Of a stretch of 64,000 nt of DNA, positions 1 through 9,717 are shown in pieces. The notes under the pieces were generated by a model that saw only the letters and a list, made by a program, of their open reading frames with translations, had not been told where the DNA came from and made no database searches. The stretch is taken from the NCBI RefSeq assembly GCF_004366355.1, contig NZ_SODV01000002.1:1962768-2026767 (forward strand). Reading direction: 5' to 3'. Positions within the stretch are counted from its first letter, which is position 1. Every line of letters begins with the position of its first letter. The translations under genes and the position numbers were made by a program. The DNA comes from Dinghuibacter silviterrae. GTDB lineage: Bacteria > Bacteroidota > Bacteroidia > Chitinophagales > Chitinophagaceae.

Positions 1-3000
1 ACAGGATAGGGGACAGCAGTTCCCTGATGGATAACAACGTTAACCGGATCGAGGGGGCGCCGGACAGCCGTTTGTGGGTGGGCGGGCGCAGGGGGTTGAG
101 CATCTTCAACCCGGTCACCGAAACCTTTACGACGCCGCGGGTCGAGCAGGAGGGGGCGTACCAGCCGCTGACCGACAATATTCTTTCGATCAAATCGATT
201 GGGCAGCACCATGTATTGGTGGGGACGGAACACCTGGGGTTGTTTGAGTTTGACGCACCGGGTGACCTGGGGGTGCGCATACCGTTCCCGGGAGAGCAGG
301 GGTACCAGGTGACGGCGGTGGCTGCGGATACCCTGCACCGTCAGCATTGGGTCTTTGTCCAGGGCGTGGGCCTTTATCGTTTTGAAAACCGGCGGCTCCA
401 GGTGGTCTCCACGTCCATTCCAAAAGCCAACAGCATCACGACCGACCGGACAGGGAGCGTCTGGCTGGGTACAGACAGCGGTTTGTATAAGTACGACACA
501 AGAGGCGGCAGCATTTCCGGGAACTATCTTCCTACGATCAGTAAGGTGGTCAATTTGTACACGGACCGGCAGGGCGTGCTTTGGATTGCCTGTGACGGCA
601 GCGGCATCCTTTTGATACACCCGGGAGACCTAAAAGCGCAGCCGCTGGTGTTTCGCGACCGCCGGCAGGGTTTGAGCAGCAATGCGGTGTATGCCATCTA
701 CGAGGACAAGGATGACCGGAAATGGATCGGGACGCTGCGCGGGGGGGTGAACATCATCGACCCCTCGGGGAATCCATTCGAAACACATACTTTTCCTACC
801 AATAATTCCTTCGGGCAGATCAACAACTTTATCTTTTCGTTTGCCGAAGCGACGGATGGAAATATCTGGGTGGGCACCGACGGGGCGGGGTTGCGAAAAT
901 GGAACAGGAAAACGAATGCGACGGAAATGTTTACCGCCGGCGGAAAAGGCGCGATTGGAAGCAATTTCGTTACCTCCATCCTCCTGGACAGCCGGCAACA
1001 TACGTGGGTTGGGACCTGGCTGGGGGGACTCAGCCGGTACAACCCCGCAAACGAGACTTTTACTCGCTATACCTGTTACAACCCCCTGACCAAATCCGAG
1101 GAGAACAATGTGTGGATCGTCTATGAGGACAAGGCCCACCGGCTTTGGGTCAGCACCAGCAACAACGGCACCTTGTATCTGTACGACGAAGCGAGAGACC
1201 GGTTCGACCCCATCGACCCGGCGGGGCTGAGCAACCTCCAATGTCTCGCCGAGGACCAACGGGGCAATTTTTGGGGCGGCACCTATACCTCCCTTGTCAA
1301 GATCGACCGTACCACCAGGAAACACGTGTTTTACCAGACGGGTTACCCGGTTCGTTGTATCCTGGAAGATGCCTGGGGCAATTTCTGGGTGGGTACGGAC
1401 GGCGGCGGACTTTTGCTGTTTGACCGGGACAAGGAAAAGTTTACCCGGTATACGGACGCGGACGGGTTGGCGAGTAACGCCATCCTCCAGATGCTGGAGG
1501 ATAAAAAGGGAGACCTTTGGCTGAGTACCTTCAACGGGCTCATCCGGTTTGATACAAAACGGCGGACCGTCCGGAACTTTACGCAGACCGACGGTTTGCA
1601 AAGCAACCAGTTCTCCTATAAGGCCTGGGGTACATTGCGCTCCGGGGAATTTTTATTTGGAGGCATCCGCGGGTTTAATATTTTTTTCCCCGACAGTGTA
1701 CACACCGATGTGGAAACGGCGCCCTTGCTGGTGACGGGGATCCGCGTAAACAACGAACCCGTGTCCGCGCACGTGCGCTGGATCACCAGGGCGGATGCCG
1801 GGGCCATCCGGGAAATCACCGTGCCTTACGAGGAAAACACCCTTTCGGTCGACTACGCGGCACTGGACTATACGTCCCCGGGCAAAATCAGCTACAGCTA
1901 CAAGCTCGAAGGCTGGGACAAAGAATGGCTGAGTGCGGGTGACCAGCGTACGGCCACGTATACCCGCCTCCCGGAGGGTAGCTATGTGCTGACGATCAAG
2001 AATACCAATACCGCCGGGGAGTGGGGCCCGCCCATGTCCTTGTTGCACATCACGGTGCTGCCACCCTGGTACCGGACGTGGTGGGCGTATGTCTTGTATG
2101 TGGTGGCGATTTGTTCCGCTATATTTATATACCTCGACTACGCGCGGAACAAGGAGCGTCTCAAATACGAGGTCCGGTTGGCGCACCTGGAAAATGAGAA
2201 GGACAAGGAAGTCGCCGAGCGCAAGTTTTCCTATTTCACCCACATCGCCCACGAGTTCAGGACGCCCCTGACCCTGATCATCAATCCGCTGAAACAATGG
2301 ATCCGGGAGAACAATCCCTCCGCGGAATCCAGCGGGCTCACGACGGCTTACCGGAACGCCCGGCGGTTGCTTAGCCTGGTGGATCAGTTGCTGCTTTTCC
2401 GAAAAGCAGACAGCCGCATGGATGTCCTACACATCACCCGGATCGATATGACCGCGATTTGCCGGGAAGTCCACGCCCTTTTTCTCCAGCAGGCCAAGAC
2501 CAGGCGGATCGACTATCAATTGAAGACACCCCCGGGCAGGGTCGAGATCCAGGGGGACTATGAGAAGATCGAAATCTCCCTTTTCAACTTGTTGTCCAAT
2601 GCCTTTAAGTTCACACCGGAAGGCGGGATGATCTTCTTCACGCTGGAGCAGACCGGCAAGGGGGTCCGGATCAGTGTGTCGGATACGGGTTGTGGGATTG
2701 AGGAAAGCGAAAAGGCCCTTATATTCGACCGGTTCCGCCAGGGGGATACCCATCGTTCCTCCGGTTTTGGGATCGGGCTTTTCCTGGTCAGGCATTTCGT
2801 GGAGGCGCACAAGGGGAGCGTCGACTTCGAAAGTACGCCCGGCACGGGCACGACGTTTACCATCGTGCTGCCGGAGGGCACGGCAACGTCTGACGACGCA
2901 GCGCCCGCGGAACACCTCCTGCTGGAAGAACTTGCCGCGGAGGTGGAAATGGAACCCGTGATCAGGACGACGGTGACCCCCGGCGAAGGCAGTCAGCCCG

Positions 3001-3827
3001 GCGAACTCGTGAGCGAACGTCGCTCGATCCTGCTGATCGATGACAACCCCGAGATCCTGGACTACCTTGGACGCCTTTTCGACACCCAATACGTGGTCCT
3101 GAAGGCCAAAAGCGGGGAGGAGGGGTTGCAGGTGGCGGAGGACCAGTTCCCGGACCTCATCTTAAGCGACGTCCAGATGGGGGAAATGGACGGGATCATG
3201 TTGTGCGCACAGATCAAGTCGTCGGAAACCCTCGGCCATATCCCCGTCATCCTTCTGACGGCCGCCAGCAGCGACGAAACAAAGCTCCGGGGATTGCAGG
3301 GCGGGGCGGACGACTATATCACCAAACCCTTCGACGCCCACCTGCTCCAGGTCAAGGTCGATTCCGTCCTGAAAAACCGCAACATTCTCCAGAAATACTT
3401 TTTCGACAGCATCACCCTGAGGGAATCCACGGTCAAGGTCCCCTCTGAATACAAGAATTTCCTCGCCAAGTGTATCCACGTAGTGGAGGAAAACATTGAT
3501 AATGACGATTTTAATATCAAAAAGTTCTCCAAGGCGATGGGGATGAGTCACCGGGCGCTCTACCATAAGATCAAATCCATTTCGGGTCAGTCGGCGGTTG
3601 CGTTTATCCGCCAGATCCGGTTGCGCCGGTCCGCGGTGCTCATGCTCCGGGAGGATATGAACATCAACCAGGCGGCCTTCCAGGTCGGCATGGGGGATGT
3701 CCGGTACTTTAGAGAGCAATTTGTCAAGACTTTTGGGATGACCCCCTCCGAATATATAAAGAAGTACCGCCCCCTTTTCAACCGGGACCTGACGGTTATA
3801 CCCACCCAACAGGGGGGTGATTTGTAA
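1..3827 (+). CDS. Hybrid two-component sensor kinase/AraC-type regulator (HTCS), 5' partial
   Basis: One-protein sensor and regulator of a polysaccharide utilization locus. The frame is open from base 3, so the gene starts before the window; residue numbers here count from the ATG at 27. Seen in order: periplasmic beta-propeller repeats (many W-[IVL]-G-T blocks, to about residue 555), a Y_Y_Y domain, one membrane helix near 690-710, a kinase core with H-box His742 (FTHIAHEFRTP), N-box (NLLSNAFKF) and G-boxes (DTGCGI, FGIGLFL), a receiver domain with phospho-acceptor Asp1048 (LILSDVQMG) and conserved YITKPF lysine, then a C-terminal AraC HTH. This architecture is the family standard. The periplasmic part binds an oligosaccharide and the HTH activates the adjacent susC/susD genes. 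The ligand cannot be read from sequence. The visible part is intact, with no frameshift. Confidence 0.96.
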   Translation, partial: RIGDSSSLMDNNVNRIEGAPDSRLWVGGRRGLSIFNPVTETFTTPRVEQEGAYQPLTDNILSIKSIGQHHVLVGTEHLGLFEFDAPGDLGVRIPFPGEQGYQVTAVAADTLHRQHWVFVQGVGLYRFENRRLQVVSTSIPKANSITTDRTGSVWLGTDSGLYKYDTRGGSISGNYLPTISKVVNLYTDRQGVLWIACDGSGILLIHPGDLKAQPLVFRDRRQGLSSNAVYAIYEDKDDRKWIGTLRGGVNIIDPSGNPFETHTFPTNNSFGQINNFIFSFAEATDGNIWVGTDGAGLRKWNRKTNATEMFTAGGKGAIGSNFVTSILLDSRQHTWVGTWLGGLSRYNPANETFTRYTCYNPLTKSEENNVWIVYEDKAHRLWVSTSNNGTLYLYDEARDRFDPIDPAGLSNLQCLAEDQRGNFWGGTYTSLVKIDRTTRKHVFYQTGYPVRCILEDAWGNFWVGTDGGGLLLFDRDKEKFTRYTDADGLASNAILQMLEDKKGDLWLSTFNGLIRFDTKRRTVRNFTQTDGLQSNQFSYKAWGTLRSGEFLFGGIRGFNIFFPDSVHTDVETAPLLVTGIRVNNEPVSAHVRWITRADAGAIREITVPYEENTLSVDYAALDYTSPGKISYSYKLEGWDKEWLSAGDQRTATYTRLPEGSYVLTIKNTNTAGEWGPPMSLLHITVLPPWYRTWWAYVLYVVAICSAIFIYLDYARNKERLKYEVRLAHLENEKDKEVAERKFSYFTHIAHEFRTPLTLIINPLKQWIRENNPSAESSGLTTAYRNARRLLSLVDQLLLFRKADSRMDVLHITRIDMTAICREVHALFLQQAKTRRIDYQLKTPPGRVEIQGDYEKIEISLFNLLSNAFKFTPEGGMIFFTLEQTGKGVRISVSDTGCGIEESEKALIFDRFRQGDTHRSSGFGIGLFLVRHFVEAHKGSVDFESTPGTGTTFTIVLPEGTATSDDAAPAEHLLLEELAAEVEMEPVIRTTVTPGEGSQPGELVSERRSILLIDDNPEILDYLGRLFDTQYVVLKAKSGEEGLQVAEDQFPDLILSDVQMGEMDGIMLCAQIKSSETLGHIPVILLTAASSDETKLRGLQGGADDYITKPFDAHLLQVKVDSVLKNRNILQKYFFDSITLRESTVKVPSEYKNFLAKCIHVVEENIDNDDFNIKKFSKAMGMSHRALYHKIKSISGQSAVAFIRQIRLRRSAVLMLREDMNINQAAFQVGMGDVRYFREQFVKTFGMTPSEYIKKYRPLFNRDLTVIPTQQGGDL

Positions 3828-3838
3828 TTTTACCCCCC
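3812..3838 (+). terminator. Possible stem-loop over the HTCS stop codon
   Basis: GGGGGGT (3812-3818) pairs perfectly with ACCCCCC (3832-3838) around a 13-base loop holding the TAA stop. A short T-run (ATATTTTTCC) follows. This could end or attenuate the regulator transcript before susC. The stem is only 7 bp, so support is weak. Confidence 0.35.
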
Positions 3839-3930
3839 ATATTTTTCCAATTTGTCCCCCCTAAGCGCCCTTTGCGGGGCTGTATTTTGCATCCGTCCAA
3901 TCAAACTTCATTTAAAACTGGCTTGCTTTT

Positions 3931-6900
3931 ATGAAAAGTAGAATTGCTTGGCTGCGTCCTCCGCGGCATCTATTTCCCCTATTTTTTATTGTCTTGTTTC
4001 TGCCGGCCCTGACCTGGGCGCAGGACAACCTGATCACCGTAAAAGGAAGGGTTACCTCCGGCGGCAGCCCTGTACCGGGTGCCACCATCACCGTAAAGGG
4101 TACTTCGAACGGCACCACCGCCGACGCCACCGGGGCCTTTCATCTGAAAGTCCCCTCCGATGGCGCGCTGATCATCACCGCTATCAACTATGCGCCGGCT
4201 GAATTTCCGGTCCGGGGGAGAACGACCCTGTCCGTAGAGCTTGAAGCCACGGAAAAAAGCCTGGGCGATGTGGTCGTTGTCGGTTACGGTACGCAGAAAA
4301 AGGCGACCCTGACCGGCTCGATTTCCAGCGTACAAGGCTCGGAAGTGGTCAAAAGCCCTCAACCCAACCTGTCCAACTCATTGGCCGGCCGTTTTTCCGG
4401 TCTGATCGCCAACAATACCTCCGGCGAACCGGGGTATGACGGCTCCGGTATCCTGATCCGGGGTCTGGCGACCACCGGGGACAACAGCGTGCTGATCGTC
4501 GTGGACGGGGTTCCCGGCCAGATCGGCGGTCTGGAGCGCCTCGACCCTCACGACATCGAAAGCTTCTCCATCCTGAAGGACGCTTCGGCGGCCGTTTACG
4601 GAAGCCGGGCGGCCAACGGCGTTATCCTCATCACCACGAAGCGTGGTAAAATGGGCAAACCCCAGATCAACTACAACCTGAACGTGGGTGTTGCTTCCGC
4701 GACCCGGTTACCAAAGATGGCGGACGCCCCCATGTACGCCACGCTGATGAACGAGATCGAGTACTACGACAATCCCGCCGGCGGTCTGAACCAATTTTAT
4801 ACGGCTGCACAGATCCAGAAATTCCGGGACGGTTCCGATCCGATCTATTATCCCAATACCGACTGGCGCGCGCTCACCCTGCGCAAGTCCGTACCCCAGA
4901 CACAGCAGAACCTGTCGCTCAGCGGGGGGACCGAAAACATCAAATACTTCCTGTCCGCCGGTTTGACGACCCAGGACGCGTTGTACCGGAACGGTGCGAC
5001 CAAATACAATCAATACAACTTCCGAAGCAACATCGACGCCACCGTCACCCCGCGCTTGAAGTTTGGCCTGTACCTATCCGGCCGTGAAGAAAGCCGGCAA
5101 TATCCCCAGGTAGGGGCGTCCGACATTTTCCGCGCCATCTATCGTGCCTACCCGACCGTGCTGGCCCAGTATCCCAACGGCCTTCTGACCACGGGGATCG
5201 AGAACGACAACCCGATCGCGGAAGTCACTTCCATTGGCGGTACAAACGTCAACCCCACATACGTATTCAATGGCATCCTCAAAGGTTCTTACAGCATACC
5301 GGGCGTCCGCGGCCTGTCGGTAGACGGTTTCTTTGCCGTCGACGAGTCGTTTAGCTTTGACAAGTCCTTTGCCAAACCGTACAATCTCTGGACCTACGAT
5401 TCGACGAATAAGGTCTATGACGCCACGATCGTGGGCGGTTCCAACAACCTGGCCACGCTGTACGAAAGCCAGCAGAACACCAGCCTGCTCACGTCGAACC
5501 TCAAACTGAACTATACCCGTCAGTTCGGGGATCACCACGTGGACGCCTTCGTCGCTTACGAACAAAGCACCAACCACTACGACGTGTTTGACGCCAACCG
5601 GCTCGACTTCCCCACGGACCTGACCCCGGAATTGTCCCAGGGCGGTTCCGCGGCGACCGACGCCACCAACGGCGGCAGCAGCTACAACTTTACACGCCGC
5701 AGCTACATCGGCCGTCTCGACTATAACTATAAGGAAAAATACCTCCTCGAAGTCCAGGGCCGCGTCGACGGCTCATCGACCTTCCCCGCCGGCAAACAAT
5801 ACGGCTTGTTCCCGGCTGTTTCCGCGGGCTGGCGCATTTCCAAGGAGAAATGGTTCAACGTACCGGTGTTCGACGACCTGAAATTCCGCGCCTCCTACGG
5901 TGAACTCGGGAACGACAACGTCGGTTTGTTCCAGTACTTCGACAACTACGGTTTTAACAACCAATACGTCATCGGCGGCAGCATCCACCCGGGTATCGAC
6001 CTCACGAAGCTGGCAAACCCCGACATCACCTGGGAACGCGCCAAGAAGACCGACATCGGTCTGAATGCCGCTTTCCTGCACCACTTCACCCTCGAATTCA
6101 TCTACTTCCAGCAGAAACGCAGCGACATCCTGATGGCGCCGAGCGCGGCCATCGCCGCGGTGACCGGGATCGTCAACCCCTATAGCGGGTCCACGCTGAC
6201 GCCTTCGGAAAACATCGGCAAGATCAACAACAACGGGGTAGAAGCCACGCTGGGGTATACCAACCATAGCGGGGACTTCAGCTATGGCATCTCCGGCAAC
6301 TTTACTTATGCCAAAAGCAAGGTGATCTACATCGGCGAAGCCGCCGGTACGCTGCCGTACCAGGCACAGACCGGTCATCCCCTGGGCACTTACCTGTTGT
6401 ACCAGGCCACCGGCATCTTCCGCAGCGCCGCCGACCTTGCCAAGTATCCGCACCTCACCGGTAACCAATTGGGCGACCTCATCTACAAAGACTACAACGG
6501 CGACGGCCAGATCACCGCCGACGACCAGGTTCGTTCCAAATACGGCGACATCCCCCTGATCACCTATGGCTTCGTCCTCAACGGCGGGTACAAGAACTGG
6601 GATCTATCGATGGTATTTGCAGGCCAGGCCGACGTCAGCACTTATGTGTTGCCCGAATCCGGCACGGTAGGGAACTTCTACAGCAGCTGGGCAGACAACC
6701 GCTGGAGCCCCAACAACCCCAACGGGACCTATCCCCGCGTCGACGACCGCGCCTCTTCCAGCATCAACGGCGGTTTGTACAACAATACCTTCTGGCTAAA
6801 CAACTCGGCCTTCCTCCGGATGAAGAACATCCAGCTCGGTTACACCGTGAACAGCAAGACCCTGACCAAGATCAAGGTGACTGCGCTCCGGTTCTACGTC

Positions 6901-7023
6901 AGCGCGTTCAACCTGTTTACCATCACCAAGGTGAAAGACTACGATCCGGAAGGGACAAGCGGCTCCGGCCAGTTCTACCCCCAGCAAAAGATCATCAACG
7001 GCGGTCTGAACGTGAGTTTCTAA
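3931..7023 (+). CDS. SusC-type TonB-linked outer-membrane receptor
   Basis: TonB-dependent beta-barrel that imports oligosaccharides across the outer membrane together with its SusD partner. The 1030 residues start with a signal peptide (cleavage about Ala30/Gln31, TWA-QDN). A CarboxypepD_reg-like domain follows (about 35-110, with GTSNGTTADATGAF), then a link with the usual VVVVGYGTQKK sequence, a plug domain (about 125-240, with the SILKDASAAVYGSRAANGVI signature), and a long barrel ending in the typical terminal aromatic (NVSF). Length is normal for the family. It lies 103 bases after the HTCS gene and 18 bases before susD, as in a standard PUL. The start gives a complete signal peptide. 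Expression is probably driven by the upstream regulator. The substrate is unknown. Confidence 0.97.
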   Translation: MKSRIAWLRPPRHLFPLFFIVLFLPALTWAQDNLITVKGRVTSGGSPVPGATITVKGTSNGTTADATGAFHLKVPSDGALIITAINYAPAEFPVRGRTTLSVELEATEKSLGDVVVVGYGTQKKATLTGSISSVQGSEVVKSPQPNLSNSLAGRFSGLIANNTSGEPGYDGSGILIRGLATTGDNSVLIVVDGVPGQIGGLERLDPHDIESFSILKDASAAVYGSRAANGVILITTKRGKMGKPQINYNLNVGVASATRLPKMADAPMYATLMNEIEYYDNPAGGLNQFYTAAQIQKFRDGSDPIYYPNTDWRALTLRKSVPQTQQNLSLSGGTENIKYFLSAGLTTQDALYRNGATKYNQYNFRSNIDATVTPRLKFGLYLSGREESRQYPQVGASDIFRAIYRAYPTVLAQYPNGLLTTGIENDNPIAEVTSIGGTNVNPTYVFNGILKGSYSIPGVRGLSVDGFFAVDESFSFDKSFAKPYNLWTYDSTNKVYDATIVGGSNNLATLYESQQNTSLLTSNLKLNYTRQFGDHHVDAFVAYEQSTNHYDVFDANRLDFPTDLTPELSQGGSAATDATNGGSSYNFTRRSYIGRLDYNYKEKYLLEVQGRVDGSSTFPAGKQYGLFPAVSAGWRISKEKWFNVPVFDDLKFRASYGELGNDNVGLFQYFDNYGFNNQYVIGGSIHPGIDLTKLANPDITWERAKKTDIGLNAAFLHHFTLEFIYFQQKRSDILMAPSAAIAAVTGIVNPYSGSTLTPSENIGKINNNGVEATLGYTNHSGDFSYGISGNFTYAKSKVIYIGEAAGTLPYQAQTGHPLGTYLLYQATGIFRSAADLAKYPHLTGNQLGDLIYKDYNGDGQITADDQVRSKYGDIPLITYGFVLNGGYKNWDLSMVFAGQADVSTYVLPESGTVGNFYSSWADNRWSPNNPNGTYPRVDDRASSSINGGLYNNTFWLNNSAFLRMKNIQLGYTVNSKTLTKIKVTALRFYVSAFNLFTITKVKDYDPEGTSGSGQFYPQQKIINGGLNVSF

Positions 7024-7041
7024 ACAACAAAAAAGGACAAG

Positions 7042-8718
7042 ATGAAAACCAGATATTTTGTAATACCCGCCCTAATGGCCAGTGTTTTCGGGGCGACCTC
7101 CTGTAAAAAGAATTTTCTCGATATACAAACCACGTCCGTGATATCCAATACCGCGGTCCTGGGAGATTCCACCCTTTTCGAAGACTACGTGATCAACCGC
7201 TATATCGGGGCGACACTGCAGAACAAGGAAGGGGAGGGGACGCCCCCCGGTTTCGGACGCGGCTTCGAGTACTCCATGTGGAGCTCCGTCACGGATGAAT
7301 CCATCTATAACAACGACGACAACAGCTGGCTGATCGTCCGTGGGCAGCTTGCCCCCGAAAACCTCGGTATCGCGAGCACTATATGGGCACGCAGCTACCG
7401 CAGCATCCGCGAGATCAATTTTGCCATCAACAACATCGGGCAGGTGCAGATGAGCGCAGGGCACAAACAGGAACTCCTGGGCGAATTGCACTTCCAGCGC
7501 GCCTTCCGCTACCAAGACCTGATCCGCAACTACGGCGGCGTGGTGCTGATGGGGAACCGGGTGATCGACCTCGACTCCAACTTACAGGATCCTTCGCTGT
7601 ATGTGCGTTCGTCCATCAAGGATTGTATCGACTATGCCGTCTCCGAACTGGACTCGGCCACCCAATACCTCCCCGCCGCCAATGACGGCACCAGCTGGCT
7701 CCTCGGCCGGGCGACCAAAGGCGCGGCCATGGCGCTCAAAGCACGGTTGCTGCTTTATGCCGCCAGCCCGCTGTACAACGCCGGTACCTGGGCGGACGCC
7801 GCTGCTGCCGCGCAGGCCGTCATCAACCTGGGCAAATATTCCCTGGAACCCATCTATGGCAACCTGTTCCTGAATTCGTCCGCCAACAGCAACGAGATCA
7901 TTTTCGAGCGGTTGTATACCATCGGCGCCCGCCACGTTTGTCTGGAGATCGCCAACGGTCCCAACGGCTACGGCGGATGGGCCGGGAACACCCCGCTCCA
8001 GAACTTCGTCGACTCCTACCAGATGAGCAACGGGAAAACCATCAGCGACCCCACCTCCGGGTATGATTCCACAAACCCTTACGTCAACCGCGACCCCCGC
8101 TTCTATGCGACGGTCCTGTATAACGGTTCCACCTATCGCGGCCGCCAGGTCCAATGCTATACGCCCGGCGGCCTGGACAGCAAGGACGGTCCCTCCAACT
8201 GGAACACCACCAAGACGGGGTACTATCTGCGAAAATTCATGGACGACAACAACCCGATCAACAACCCCTGGAACGTGGCCGGTATCCAACCATGGATCTA
8301 CATCCGCTACGCCGAGATCCTGCTCGACTATGCCGAGGCACAAAACGAAGCCTCCGGTCCCGATGCCACCGTCTATAGCGCGATCAACCAGATCCGCACC
8401 CGCGCCGGCATGCCCAACCTCCCCGCCGGTCTGACCCAGTCCGAAATGCGGACGGCCGTGTGGAACGAACGCCAGGTGGAACTCGCCTTCGAAGAACACC
8501 GGTTCTACGACGTACGTCGCTGGAAGATTGCCGACAGCACCGAAAACGTGCCTGCCTGGGGTATAAACGTCGCGTCCAACGGCGCCGGTGGGTATACCTA
8601 TACCCGCCAGGTGGCCCTCTCCGGCCGGTTGTTCCTGCCCAAGGACTACTGGTTGCCGATCCCCAGGACCGAAATTCTGGCTTCCAATAATCAATTGCAA
8701 CAGAACACAGGATACTAA
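7042..8718 (+). CDS. SusD/RagB-type glycan-binding lipoprotein
   Basis: Surface lipoprotein that caps the SusC barrel and captures glycan. The 558 residues start with a lipoprotein signal ending in GATSC (lipidated Cys21), followed by the family's typical KKNFLD. The SusD-like N-terminal region with TPR helices and the C-terminal RagB/SusD region (IRYAEILLDYAEAQNEA, then RTRAGMP and FEEHRFYDVRRWK) are both clear. The C-terminus (YWLPIPRTEI...) is complete. It follows susC by 18 bases. Its TAA shares one base with the ATG of the GH5 gene (TAATG), which suggests translational coupling. Family membership is certain; ligand specificity is not. Confidence 0.97.
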   Translation: MKTRYFVIPALMASVFGATSCKKNFLDIQTTSVISNTAVLGDSTLFEDYVINRYIGATLQNKEGEGTPPGFGRGFEYSMWSSVTDESIYNNDDNSWLIVRGQLAPENLGIASTIWARSYRSIREINFAINNIGQVQMSAGHKQELLGELHFQRAFRYQDLIRNYGGVVLMGNRVIDLDSNLQDPSLYVRSSIKDCIDYAVSELDSATQYLPAANDGTSWLLGRATKGAAMALKARLLLYAASPLYNAGTWADAAAAAQAVINLGKYSLEPIYGNLFLNSSANSNEIIFERLYTIGARHVCLEIANGPNGYGGWAGNTPLQNFVDSYQMSNGKTISDPTSGYDSTNPYVNRDPRFYATVLYNGSTYRGRQVQCYTPGGLDSKDGPSNWNTTKTGYYLRKFMDDNNPINNPWNVAGIQPWIYIRYAEILLDYAEAQNEASGPDATVYSAINQIRTRAGMPNLPAGLTQSEMRTAVWNERQVELAFEEHRFYDVRRWKIADSTENVPAWGINVASNGAGGYTYTRQVALSGRLFLPKDYWLPIPRTEILASNNQLQQNTGY

Positions 8719-9695
8719 TGAAAAGGACCTTTCTTTGTCTGGCTCTGCTGGTGGGTGCCGCTTGCACGAAAAGTGCAAAAGGCTCCACCGGCGGCACGCC
8801 GGCAACTACCGCTGACTTCAAAGGCGTCAACTGGGCCGACATCCACGACAACTATTCCGATACCGTCGTCGTACCCAGCGGGCTCCTCACATCCGACAGC
8901 TATGATACCGTCCGGGCAAAGGCAGGCGTCATCCTCTCCGCCTTTCAGCAGGCCGGCGCCAATACCGTCCGTCTCCCCGTCAATCCGTACACGGTTGCCG
9001 GTCCCTGGTGGAATGCCTACAAGGGCGCCATCGACGAGGCCGTGGCCCGCGGGTTCCGCGTGATCCTCGGCTATTGGGAAGGCACCAGCGCCAAAGACGG
9101 GCTGGTCGACAACCTTACCCAGTTCTGGAGCATGTGGCAGGCGCTAACGACCCAATACGGGACCAACGCCAATGTCTATTTCGAGGTCTTCAACGAGCCC
9201 TTCGGGTATAGCGTGTCAGACCTGGAGTCTTTATACGTCCAATGGCTCAGCAACTATCCTTCCGTACCCCGGGGCCGTGTTTTCCTCGACGGCGCCGGGT
9301 ATGCCACGGACGTCAACGACATAGGCGCCGACAGCCGGTTCGACAGTTGTATGTTATCCTACCATTCCTACACCTGGTTTAACAGCAATTATAAGACCGT
9401 CAGTGACTGGGAACAAGCCATCCTTTCCGTGGCCTACCCCAGCCGTACGGTGCTCACAGAATTCGGGATACCCATGACCACCGGCGAGAACTACCTCGCG
9501 GCGACGCCCCCCGACGTAAGCGTCGCCTATCTTCAGGGGCTCACGAACGAACTCAAGTTGCGGTCGATCGGCAGCGTCTACTGGCCGGGTTTGCGTACCG
9601 GCGATAGTTTCAGCCTGTTCACCCTCAACGGGTCCGCCATGACCGTCAACAATGCCAGCGGCCTCACCAAGGTGCAATATGGCTGGGGACTCTGA
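8718..9695 (+). CDS. Glycoside hydrolase family 5 lipoprotein (cellulase-like endo-glycanase)
   Basis: Predicted surface or periplasmic endo-acting glycanase, 325 residues. A lipoprotein signal ends at Cys16 (LVGAAC), followed by a Ser/Gly/Thr-rich linker. The GH5 TIM barrel shows the acid/base Glu160 in FEVFNEPFG and the nucleophile Glu248 in VLTEFGIPM, spaced as usual. Other barrel landmarks are NTVRLPVNP and SYHSYTW. It overlaps the susD stop by one base and precedes GH35, so it is part of the PUL operon and probably makes the first cut for import by SusCD. GH5 covers cellulases, mannanases, xyloglucanases and others. I cannot assign the subfamily by eye. Confidence 0.9.
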   Translation: MKRTFLCLALLVGAACTKSAKGSTGGTPATTADFKGVNWADIHDNYSDTVVVPSGLLTSDSYDTVRAKAGVILSAFQQAGANTVRLPVNPYTVAGPWWNAYKGAIDEAVARGFRVILGYWEGTSAKDGLVDNLTQFWSMWQALTTQYGTNANVYFEVFNEPFGYSVSDLESLYVQWLSNYPSVPRGRVFLDGAGYATDVNDIGADSRFDSCMLSYHSYTWFNSNYKTVSDWEQAILSVAYPSRTVLTEFGIPMTTGENYLAATPPDVSVAYLQGLTNELKLRSIGSVYWPGLRTGDSFSLFTLNGSAMTVNNASGLTKVQYGWGL

Positions 9696-9717
9696 TTAAT
9701 TTGAAAATAAGCGATAC

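Noticed and set aside
630-1601. Minus-strand open frame within the HTCS gene
   Set aside because: Shadow frame in a GC-rich gene; the plus-strand propeller repeats are unmistakable.
3883-3889. TATTTTG upstream of susC as a -7 box
   Set aside because: One base short of the TAnnTTTG consensus and no partner box at a fitting distance.
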